From Moniliophthora roreri (Eukaryota; Basidiomycota; Agaricomycetes; Agaricales; Marasmiaceae), in NCBI GenBank assembly GCA_001466705.2, contig LATX02000216.1:248001-312000 (forward strand): DNA of 64,000 nt. Reading direction: 5' to 3'. Numbering within the stretch: the stretch's first letter is position 1; each line of letters starts with the position of its first letter. Below the pieces are notes generated by a model. The model worked only from the letters and a program-made list of their open reading frames with translations. It searched no databases and had not been told where the DNA came from. Of the stretch, positions 43,191 through 53,249 are shown piece after piece. The translations under genes and the position numbers were made by a program.

Positions 43191-45044
43191 TTTGAAGGGG
43201 TCTTCACTCATGTGATCTCCCATTTTATTTTATTTTTCCTTGCCCAATAGCGATGCTGCATCACTCATGCAACTCTCTCATATTCCATCAGTATGCTGAA
43301 GAGGCAGAGACTCTATCTTCTATAAAGAACTGCTACACACTATCTTCACTCTAAAATGCTCTCTAAAAGGGCTTCTGCAACTAAGAGCTGCTACTAAACC
43401 CACCCACACACACAACACACCAAACCCCACAATAGAGGCTTCTATGAGTGATAAAGCACTGTATAAGTCCACTAGGAGACTGAGCCTGTCTCAAGTGTAA
43501 TTCAGAGTGCAAAGGGGACAGAACTCTTTATACTTTCAATTGACCAGCTTAGGTTAGTATAAGGTTGTAGAGCCTAAAGACTCTAGTTAGAATGACTCAA
43601 GTATTGCACTCAAGGGTCACAAGGTATAGGTTTTTAAAATGAGTGGTTTATTGGTTGGTTATAACCGAATGTATACAGTGAGGCAAGATATATATATAAA
43701 TCTTGGCTCAAATAGAAGCGACTGACTGGCAAGTGCATAGAGACTTGGTCTAAAAGCTGTGCAGAGGTCTAAATTGATGCTGCATGGGGCTATAGGGTGC
43801 AAGTACCAGTTGGTCCTTGAGCCTGCATCTACAAGTACTCTTTATATACAGAATGATAATTGGAAATAACAAAATAAAAGATAAATGAGTATGATCTAGT
43901 TTAGAGTATAAATTGTATGTGTTCATGCATAAAAGTCCAATTCCACATAGCAATTAGCTATTTTGGGTATATTTAGTGACCAAACAGTTGGTTTATTATG
44001 TTTTGGACCCTGCATGGAGCATTGCTGGGTCAAACAATCCTTCTGCATAGCCACTGGTTCTGGACCAGCTTTATATATATATGGGAACATTTCCCTTTCT
44101 GCTGGTTTACTTCTGCATAGCCACTTTCTACCATCAGATTGGTGGATATCATGGTCTAGACATCCATCATATTCAATCTCCTTCTGTCCTGCATACAACC
44201 TTGTAGGTCATTATTGATTTCCCCCATGCATACTGCCTATCATTGGTTCTGTGTACACTTGGATGGGACATTATATCTGCATGGGAGTGTCTCTGAAGCT
44301 CTGTGTAGGAACAAGTTCCAACTATATACTAGTTTTGATAGTAATAATGAAATGACAAGTCTCTTGACACATTATCCTGCAATGTGATTGCAAAGCAAAC
44401 AATCTAGTGCACTTAGACTGTGGATCCCACTGATATCTATTCCTTTGTATTCAGAATTAGTGGTTTCTGGCCTGTTTTATTGACCAAGGATCCTCACAGT
44501 GATGCTTCACTGTAATGTAGAGGGCTAGTATAGTCTACTAACCTCATCTAAATTGTGTTACAGTGTCAATTATTAGACTTATTAGACTCAGTGCTTAAAG
44601 CTTAGACACCGTATTAGAGCTCTCAGATTATCAAGTCACATGAATATCACATGTACTCTGGGCTCTTTTTCTAGTATTTGACATGAAAAGTGCACAATTT
44701 TGTGTCTAGGCCAAAATTAGGCACATCAATGCTATGTAACACAATATAACACCTACAATTCAATACAATGACCACAATGCATTGTAACACCCAGAACACA
44801 ATACAACACAATATAATGTCTGTAATGCATTATAACACCTTGCAATTGTTATAAAGCATTATATTAGGTATGTAACTCAAATGCATAGCTACAGAATAAT
44901 TTTGTGGTGTTCTAACTATGCTAAAATCCTCTAGGATAATTGCAGGCTGTTGTATTTCATAGTAACACCCTGTAACCCATTGCAGTGGCCTGTCAGTTTT
45001 TGTGATGTACAAGGCTGAGGGCCACAACATTTTCACATAACACA
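43191..45044. other. Gene-free AT-rich interval
   Basis: 43.6-43.7 kb carries GGTTTTTAAAATGAGTGGTTTATTGG, similar to 4.03 kb and possibly an LTR remnant. A tandem-like TACAATGCATTGTAACACC tract at 44.74-44.87 kb forms the right inverted arm listed above. Open frames up to 91 codons have no recognisable content. Confidence 0.3.
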
Positions 45045-46692
45045 TGTAAGTAACATTACAGTAACATACCTTAGAACATAAAGTAGCATTATGTCATAGA
45101 AATTTGAGAGGATGACAGTCAATGGACATACCTTGTAAGTAACATTTCAGGTGAGTCATCGCTGTTGCTGTTCAACTTGCTCCTGTCAATGTTGCTAGTT
45201 CCCAAAACCCATAATGTGATTGATGATACTAATCTTATCAGATCAGTTCCCAGGCTTAGTGTGTCAAGATAAAGCAGAAAGAACATGTTGTGAGGCTTCT
45301 CAGCCCAAGCCAGAATCAGTGAAGAAGTAATACTTGGGCAAATTGTCTCTGGTAGGCAGTATGTTGTACTGTAGAGAAATGAATTGAAACTATAAAAGCA
45401 GAGACTCAAGATAAGATTGTGGCTGTGATGTGTTCTCCAATAAGATAACACAGATGATGTTTGAAGTATGGAAGTTACTTTTCATATGTAGAAGCATCTA
45501 TAGGTAAGAAAAGAGCTGTCAGCAGAAATCATTAAAAGAAAGGAATTGAGAACTAAAAGAGAAAATGTAAGTGCCCACCAACACTAATGCCCATCCCCAA
45601 AGAGTCCTAGTGACTCTTTCAGCTTTCTTTACTATCTTGTGTGCTAAATTAGTCTATTGTCACTCAAAATAGCTGTCTATGTGCTGTGCTGAACTTGTTT
45701 ATCACACTTTACTAATTTATAACTGTGAGGTTTCACACTTCTAGCCTCCATAGTTAGATGATGGTAGTGCTAGTTGTTTGAATGATATTGCTAAAGTTCA
45801 CAAAGTGTTGACCATTGAACAGGACATGCAAGTAACAGCCTGCAATGACCAAGTATATGTCTGTAATGTACCAGCAACTGTAAGTAACATGTCAGTAATA
45901 GTCAGAGACCTGTAAGTAACTGTTAGTGACTCCAAAGTGACTTATCAGTTACTGTAAGTAATAATAAATGCTCAATAGATCACACACAGGTTAAATAACA
46001 CAGAATAGCTTCACAACTGCAGGCTACAATCATTCTAGAAGTACACTGGCACTGGAGAAGGGTCTCCCATCCATTAAATTCTTATGTTCAAAAGCATGAT
46101 TTGTTTTCAAGAAACCAGCATAAATAATAGACACAATGACTATTGAACTAAAAGTCCAGTAATGTTGTAAAATGTAAGAATGTCATAGTCAGAAGGGTAT
46201 AGGAATGAGTACATGCCCTTAGCAACAATATAAGTGGTCATGATTAAAAACAGCAAGTTGTGTACTTTTCCACTGTGGGAAACATATTGACCACTCCAGT
46301 GAAGCAACTGCAAAAAACAGGTTTGAAAGCCACAAATGAATTCCTGAGTAATAACAGACAAAGGGGACAGAAAGAATTGAAGGAATGGTGACAGGAAGTA
46401 AATGAAAGTGACAGGGAAGTAAATGTCAGTAACAGTAAGTAACAGAAGTAGCATTACTTACACCATTACAGGAATTTGATCATGCCCCTGCTGAGGTCTT
46501 TGATGCAGATGACCAAGTCCCTGTGCAGAATGAACTGGAAAATGGGAATGAATCTGAGAAAGAAGATAAATACCAAGTAGAAGCAGAAGTGGCAATGTTA
46601 CCTACCAATGCAATGTATAATGAGCATATGTCATCTATAGCCAAGTCATTGAGGGACTTGGCAGATGCTCTGGATTATCAGCAACAATTCTA
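45045..46692 (+). pseudogene. Duplicated segment S, copy 2, with a readable last exon
   Basis: It pairs with 28.98-30.5 kb. The last exon is open from the acceptor at 46,471 (CCATTACAG) to TAA at 46,690-46,692: EFDHAPAEVFDADDQVPVQN, an acidic linker, then a helical end LPTNAMYNEHMSSIAKSLRD. The upstream exon (about 45,735-45,890) corresponds to QFQPPQLDSDSHL in copy 1 but has stops. I do not recognise the protein; an acidic linker and short coiled coil at the end fit many transposon-encoded proteins. Confidence 0.45.
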
Positions 46693-46933
46693 AGATGACT
46701 GTTTCTTAAAGAACTTGGAATGATAGGGTGCTGGATTCTGGGGTTGATGCAAAGTTGTTTTGCCAAGGAATGTTGCCAGAACACAGATAGAGGCATGCTA
46801 ACAGCCACTTGGGGGTCTGATACAATCTCAGCAATGTTTTATTGCACTCATCCACATCAGGCAGAGGAGGAGACATGATGCATTCTGTCATCAAAGGCCA
46901 CATAAGCACTGCCAAAAAGTTTTCTGAGGAACA

Positions 46934-49190
46934 ATGGTCCAGAAACATTATGTGATTTCATGGCTGTCAAGGCAGAGGGACAGCAAGAGCATATCTTCCT
47001 CCACTATCAACCTCCAACTCAAAGCTGTTGCACACAGTGATACATCTCTATGGATGACATCTCTCCCTGCTGCCTCCATCTTTAAAGCTATGTATGACCT
47101 AAAGATACCTGTCTCCTGGCCCATTGCTGCATTGGGAAATGATAACCACCTTGATCTCAATTTTAAACCTGAACCAGAGAACTCAAAAAAGAGAAAGATC
47201 ACAGCAGCAGTACTTATCCCACTGCTTTTTATTGCAGCTGGTATCCTAGCATATATGAAATGGCAGAGGAAGAGGACAGCAGACAAGAGGAAGAACTTTG
47301 CTCAGCAAGTCAATAAACACATGTTGACAATTTCAGTTGGTTGGAAGTCAATGTCTGGTAGGTGCTCAGGTGGGTATTTGGGCATCTATGGTTGGAGATC
47401 TGAGGACCAGTATGGTGATTAGACTAATGTCAAGTTCCTCAAGCTTTGGTGCTGCAGTTAATCAGGCTGGGTTTGGTGCTGGTGGTGGATATACTCAGCC
47501 AGAGATGGCACAGATGCAGAGGACAGTTGGTGTGGGATTGATCATCTTCCAGGCTGGTAGTTCAGTTGACTTGTCATTAGAGCTTGAATGACCTGCACCT
47601 TTTCTTCCCCCATTCCCATTGCTGCTATGCCCTTCATTGATCTTTGCAACTCTCCACTCTCTAAAACCATACTGACTAATGCTTGTCTTACATTTTTTTA
47701 GTAATGTGCTCTCAATCCAATGACTTGACTTCTCATACGACAGGTACCAGATCGAGGAACAAGATCGGTACCAGGTTCCAACTGAGCGTAGCTGGGCAGA
47801 CCACTGACTTCCACACTGCTGCAGTCAACCGTCTCCTAAGATAGGGTCCTGTTATCAGCTGGGGGAGAGGTCAGCTAGTGAGGCAGATTTAGCAGCGGTT
47901 TCAAGCCTGTGAAAGCTCTCATCAGGGGGCTACTACTACCCCTACCGCCTGCACTTCCAACTCTGTTTAGGGATACTACCACTGAGCCTATATACCCAGA
48001 AGGAGTCTGAAACACTGGAAAGACCTTGGACTGGAGGACTTCTCCTCTCATGCCATCCGAGCAGCTGACTGGGACTACTGCCTCTGCCATCAGCCAATCC
48101 AGCTTCTTGACCTTCTGAGAGGGTGGTTTATGGTTGGGAGGACTGATCCTGCAGGATGGAGCTTCATCCCAGCCCTTCAGCCCATAGACAAGATTAGAGA
48201 GACAGGGGTGGGTGGGTTTCCCCATTCCATGCCTGATATTTGTCAGTCCCATGCAGCAAAGACAAGGTTGGACCCATCAACAAAGAAGCACTATATGCAT
48301 CTATGCCAACCCTGCCTATGCCTATCCACACCCATGCTCTCACAACTGAATCAGACAATTCTATGCTCTTCACCACTTCACCAATGACACCCTTGTTCCC
48401 CTCTGCCAATCCATTCACACTAACTTCTGCAACAGTGGCCAATTTTCCATATATGCCCATGTCTCTAGATGATATGCTTTATGTGTATGCTGAGAGGCAG
48501 AAGCAGTCCCAAGTGTCTGTTTTGGGAATGATGGGGAGAGTTACAAGTCCTGATGGCATGCTTTGTGCATATGTGGAGAGGCAAAAGGCTCCAGGGATTG
48601 AGAGGGTTAAAAGCTCACCTGTTGGAAGGCTGCTTATTAGTGGTGCAATGAGTCCAAATAGAGGTGCATATGGGGTCAAGGGTGCATAAGTCTGGGGGTG
48701 TTGTAGTGTTATAGTGTATGGTGGCTGTTGAGCCTCTACCTGTCTGTTGGTGTCAGGTGCTGGTCTCATCTGCTTGTTTGTTTCTGTCATGTCTAGGATT
48801 CCATGACTTGATTTCTGTAAATCTTTGTGATTATACTTGCCCCATCTTACATATCCTCCTCCTCCCTTGCTTCTCTCAAGGCTGCACCTACCTCCTTTTA
48901 CCTTTACATTCCATCTATACCTTCTTTGTCCTTCAAGTGCTACCACCAGCTTACAGCCTTCTTTTTACATATGATTCTGTGTGCTGTGACTTGGTGTCAG
49001 TCTGGCATTGTACTTCCTATCTTTCATTTTTTTGATATTGATGCATAGTAATGTGAATGTACATACCCTTTTTTTCTACATTTTATTTAATGTGATGTCC
49101 TTTTGGTGTCAATAGCAATCTGTGAGATATTTTTGCTATGGAAAAATATGTACAAGTGAAGAAGAGCAGCTTATGTCCAGCATGGGAATA
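46934..49190 (+). pseudogene. Single-pass membrane protein relic with best kept membrane region
   Basis: The stalk (NDNHLDLNFKPEPENSKK), the membrane span (ITAAVLIPLLFIAAGILAYM) and the basic stop-transfer stretch KWQRKRTADKRK are open in one frame (46,934-47,422). A one-base loss near 47,352 (TCTGGTAGG against TCTGTGGCAGG in the 10-kb copy) shifts the frame. Tail exon blocks follow (GFGAGGGYTQPEMAQ at 47.47 kb and YMPMSLDDMLYVYAERQKQS at 48.45 kb). A foreign 538-bp piece is inserted at 47,735-48,272. It converges on the membrane-protein gene at 49.9 kb, with a solo LTR between. Confidence 0.6.
47735..48272. other. 538-bp insertion of unknown type in the single-pass protein relic
   Basis: The 10-11.7 kb copy reads straight from CTCAATCCAATGATTTAACT into CCATCAACAAAGAAGC; here these are separated by ~538 bp starting ATACGACAGGTACCAGATCG and ending CAAGGTTGGA. 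It has more G+C and CpG than its surroundings. I see no terminal inverted repeat, poly(A) or clear target duplication. A minus-strand frame (47,875-48,252) reads through it without a recognisable motif. Confidence 0.6.
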
Positions 49191-49195
49191 ATAGG

Positions 49196-49642
49196 TGTTA
49201 CATTTCTTGCATAGCAACATCAACACTCAACACCACAGGACTTAGTGATGACAAGCTCAAGATTCAAGTTCAAGTCGCTCAGAGGCTTCTGAGGTTCTGA
49301 GGTCTGTTCATTGTTGCTTAAACACAAGTTATGATTAACTAGGTCAAGCTGAAGAGCTATGACCCTTACAATTCTGTCTTAAATACAGTGATTGTATCTA
49401 CCTGTTTATGATCTGTAGAAGATAATAGAACAAAGTAGAAATGTCACTTTAGTAATACATAGAAGGGAATAGAACAGAAAAGAAAGTATGAGTCACAGTG
49501 AGAGCATAATAGAAGTACATCAAAAGTTCTTTAAGTCATATGACACTGAAAAGGAAAAGGGAGCTGGGAAGGTGTATAAGTCTGATGAAAAGGGGTAGCA
49601 TGTATAGTAATACAGAGTCCAGAGAAAGAAAAAACTGTAACA
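49196..49642. mobile_element. Solo LTR of the same Ty3 family
   Basis: It starts TGTTACATTTCTTGCATAGC and ends CTGTAACA, and at 447 bp is the same length as the LTRs at 30.9 and 37.7 kb, with shared blocks (CAGGTCAAGCTGA-like, AAGGTGTATAAGTC, GGGGTAGCATG). Direct repeats ATAGG and GTAGG flank it. The unoccupied site is seen at 11,680 (ATGGTAGGTAAATAGG). It is far more diverged than the two LTRs of the intact element, so it is an older insertion reduced by LTR-LTR recombination. Confidence 0.88.
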
Positions 49643-49919
49643 GTAGGTAAATAGGTTAATGGGAATGAGATACAAGTCATACACTGGCAGAGAAGTAACA
49701 GCTATTGTGTGAGCAGTAGTAAATAAGAGCAATTGGAGAAACCAGATTATAATAACTTGGAATTGAGAATGTAGCAGAGAGTATCATGAATGGGGTGCAT
49801 AGATTTGTAGTATGGAGGGTAACGGGGTGATATGACAACATTGTTGATGTGTGCAGCTATGAAAGTAGTAAATGAGTGCTCAGAATAAGCAATAAACCCA
49901 AAAAAGAGACATACCTGCA

Positions 49920-51643
49920 TTAGCCAATGTGAGGAACAAAAGTTATCCACTGGACAGTCTGGTATGCACTTGGAGAAAGATCTCGCAAGGCTGTGAGGGT
50001 AAGGATGATGAGGGTGAGTCGGCAGAAGATGTAGAATATGATGGGTTGAGAAGCAGTGCTGAAAATCAGGGCTATCAACCAATCTGGAGTGACATCCCAC
50101 AACTTCTTCTGCCACCAATACACACAACCCATTACAATTGGTGCAGCTGCAACTGCAACTGCACATATCTGCCAAAGCAGCTGCTCACCATATGTTGGAA
50201 ATTGGAATGACCATGGTATGCAGTGGATGGCACCAAATGCAGCTGCAATGGAATATACAGTGATGTAAAATTGGGGTGGAACTTCCTCCAGCCTTGTAGG
50301 GAATTCATCTGTGTATGAACCATCACTGAAGAGGTCAATGGATCTGGAAATAATGTTCCATGTCATCCACAATGGAAGAAGAATAAGCTGAAAGGCCAAT
50401 GGTACTCCATTGGCAAAGGGTTCATTACAGATATAGTCCAAGATCTCTGTGAAACCTTTTTGGATTGTCTTCATACAGCCTCCATCATCTTTCTTCAACT
50501 GAGAAGCATCCAATTCTTGCTGCTGCCAAGTGACCCGAATAGGGTACTGGACCCGTAGTGGTTTATTCCACCAGAAGATGTATGTGCCAAAATTGAGTAG
50601 AGCAAATCCTACAGTGATGATCTCAAGCTCAGTAATAGCAAGATGTTCTGCAGCACGGGCAGCTACTTGGAGGATTAACCATGTTGTTTGTATGAGGGCA
50701 ATGGATTTGGTTATGAAGTCAGTGTGACTTCTGTCCTTGATTTCATCTTCAGTAATAGTGATGTATCCTTTTTGGAGGAAGTATTCCAGAAGGTATAATG
50801 GCTCTGGAGTGCCTCTTTCCTGTGAGAAAGTTGATTTAAGCAGGGCATTCCAGTGCCAGTGAAAATCTGAATATACCAGTAAATTTATGCTTTCCTGTGA
50901 CTGATTGGTATTCTATATGAGAACTGGGTGAGAAGAGGAAGGCTATAATATCTTGAAATGGTGACTTACTGCTGCATTGGACATCAGAGTGTTTTCCTGT
51001 GGGGAATGAGCCTTTTGGAGGTGCATTCTGATTGTTTGACTGTATTCCTTGGCCTTTTCCTGGTATTCATCATGCCACTTGTCCCGATTTTCATTGATGA
51101 GATCTACATCATAATTGCAGACTTGGCAATACTCCCAGAATGTATATGGATAAACATCTTGATTGTCATTCCATAGGTACCCGCAAAATGTGTCTCCATC
51201 ATAGAGGGTGAAACCTCCCATGATGACAAAGAATGCATGTGACATTCCCCAGCCATATTCTACAGGTGTTCAATTTCTGACCATACACTGAAAGACTGAG
51301 ACTCACTTTCAAATTGTTTTGCAACTTTCTTTGCAGAGTACCACTGCAACATTGCCCATAGAATGATAATCTCTGGCGCGAGGATTGCAATAACCATGAG
51401 TTGAATATTCTTGTATACCACCAAAGCTGAGTGTGTCCCAACCCTTGGGATATTTGGATGAATAGCAACCCAAGTACAAATCAGAATGACTGAGAGGCAG
51501 CTCCATAGAATGCCTATTGTCGTTCTGCACCTGTTGATGTCAATACATTCACCGGTAACTGGGTTGAACAGTGAAGAGGTGTTGGTTGAAGTGGTGAGTG
51601 TACTGGGAGGCAAGGATTGCAAGAGGACATAGAGGAGGATCAT
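49920..51643 (-). CDS. Polytopic membrane protein, intact four-exon paralogue
   Basis: The exons are 51307-51643, 50970-51259, 50877-50912 and 49920-50819 (337, 290, 36 and 900 nt), giving 520 residues with all frames open. The introns are 51260-51306 (47 bp, GTGAGT..TGTAG), 50913-50969 (57 bp, GTAAGT..TATAG) and 50820-50876 (57 bp, GTATAT..CACAG); the first two would break the frame if kept. Family marks are VAIHPNIP, LAPEIIILWAM, YGWGMSHAFFVIMGGFTLYD, EIKDRSHTDFI, QTTWLILQ, LAITELE, FWWNKPLRV and SPSAYQTVQW. There are about six to eight hydrophobic spans, so it probably lies in a membrane. It stays open although it lies in a CpG-poor block, which argues for selection. Confidence 0.8.
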
Positions 51644-51769
51644 GGCGTCTGGGGGCTGCTAGAGGATGTGGGAATTGGATTATAATGCGGAGAGCTCACC
51701 CTACACACCTTCTACATGGGGTGATCTGAATGTTCACATGTTCAAGCTTATTTGACAGTGACAGTCACT

Positions 51770-53240
51770 GCATTCAATGGCTCAGATCCTGAAGATAACC
51801 TGTGTAAGTATCAGGTTCAGCATGAAGTTCATAGAAGATGAAGGAGCATCAAGAAAATGTATTCAGAAAGATTTATCATACTTAATACACCTGTTCAAGG
51901 AATGGGAATGAATGAACGGGCTATATGTGTTGTGTGAAGGGTCTAGCGCTCAAGGTCAATTTTAGAATCACAAAATGGCCACGATAGTCACGGAAGTTCC
52001 GTTATCGAGCAGGAGATCGTAGATGTAGATGATGAATACATAGTTTGACATGACTTCCTGTGGGTGGTAAAAGACAGCTGTGTGTACCTCATGATGTTCG
52101 CACTGCTTCTTGAAAGTACAAGTTCCTTTCCGGGACTAAGCTTATATGTGTAGAGATTTACACGCGGCTGCATCGAGGCATTCAGTCTACAGCAAAACGT
52201 GGAGATACGGTGAGCCTACCAACCTTAGAATAGGCCAATTGAGTCAATTGAGGAAAAATCGGGGCAGTGTGTGCTGATAAACGGGGTAGCCAATGCAGGT
52301 CTGTCCCGCTACACAGACCAGTAACAAAATTCATATTGAGAACAGCAATTGTCAGATATAAACTTGAACCAAAAAGACAGACAGATATTGTAGCTTGCCA
52401 GATGGGCGTTATCAACTCGGAGATCTCGACGTAATCTGTGATCTCGTCTTATTCTAGGAGAGCCACCATCTGGAACAGAAGTTTTGGCATATCCGTCGTT
52501 TGGGATAGGGATAAATGATATATATATTAATCTGATAGTATTATTCCGTGAACAAGAATGTGAATACTCACTGATACAAGGCGCCGTTCGAAGGGGGATT
52601 TATGTTCAAAACGTGGATTCAGGAAGATAAAGTATTGGCAGCTAAGAGAGGGACCTACGCATTCCATGGTATCGTAGAGAGCGAAACCGCCCATGGGGAA
52701 CGAAGAACCCACACGGTTAGCTGCCCTTGGCCATATTCCATCATAAAAGAAAGTTGTGGAATGCGGAGACGGAGATTGACTAACCTTTAAGGATTTTGGC
52801 AAAGACTTGCAGTACGAGAACAATAACTGCGACGCCATTGAACGGTGGGACTCGTGGACATACGAAAATATGACGGAGCAGCGAGAGAGCATCCATTTAT
52901 GTTGAGAGACATTGACGTTGAGCGGAGAGGAGGGTATGAGCGAGGGTATTGTACAGCAATCGAAGTCGTTCTGAGAAGTAACAGAATGATTCTTTTCAAT
53001 CAATATCGGCGGATAAAAAATTGCCGCCTACCACTGAAATAAGACCCATGAATCTGCAATAAGCATTAATTTGAGTAGCAAGAAGTAGAATAGACTCAGT
53101 GAGAGCAAAAACTTACCTGTAGCTGTCTACAAGTCCAGACATCGATATGGCCGTCTGAGAAGAAAAAAGATGGCGCAGCGTGGGAAATGTGCCTGGCGTT
53201 GTTAGCAACGATGCCGCGTGCCAACCGTCTTTTTCTCCAA
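51770..53240 (-). pseudogene. Gene X relic, copy 4
   Basis: This copy shows best that X is related to its neighbour: near 52,690 the minus strand reads SSFPMGGFALYDTMECVG, matching the MGGFALY mark of the polytopic family, and the exon before it ends FAKILKG at a GTTAGT donor near 52,790. A presumed 5' exon at 53.12-53.2 kb ends at a GTAAGT donor. The rest is hydrophobic pieces in changing frames. It lies directly upstream of the intact membrane-protein gene, same strand, as in two other places. Confidence 0.5.
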
Positions 53241-53249
53241 GTCTCTGCC

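Larger units (their letters stand above)
40021..44873. mobile_element. 4.85-kb region bounded by long AT-rich inverted repeats
   Basis: The outer ends are exact inverses of each other (ACATACCTAATATAATG at 40,021-40,037 and its inverse at 44,857-44,873). A second exact 22-bp inverse pair lies about 106-115 bp inside (40,127-40,148 and 44,737-44,758). A further related inverted block lies at about 41.95-42.30 kb (ACCTGCAAAA.GTA against 40,165). The arms are built of GTTATA/TATAAC-rich short repeats. Inside I find no recognisable transposase: the open frames at 42,535-43,056 and 42,770-43,183 are low-complexity. I see no target duplication. It may be a decayed TIR element or inverted low-complexity DNA. 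Confidence 0.45.
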
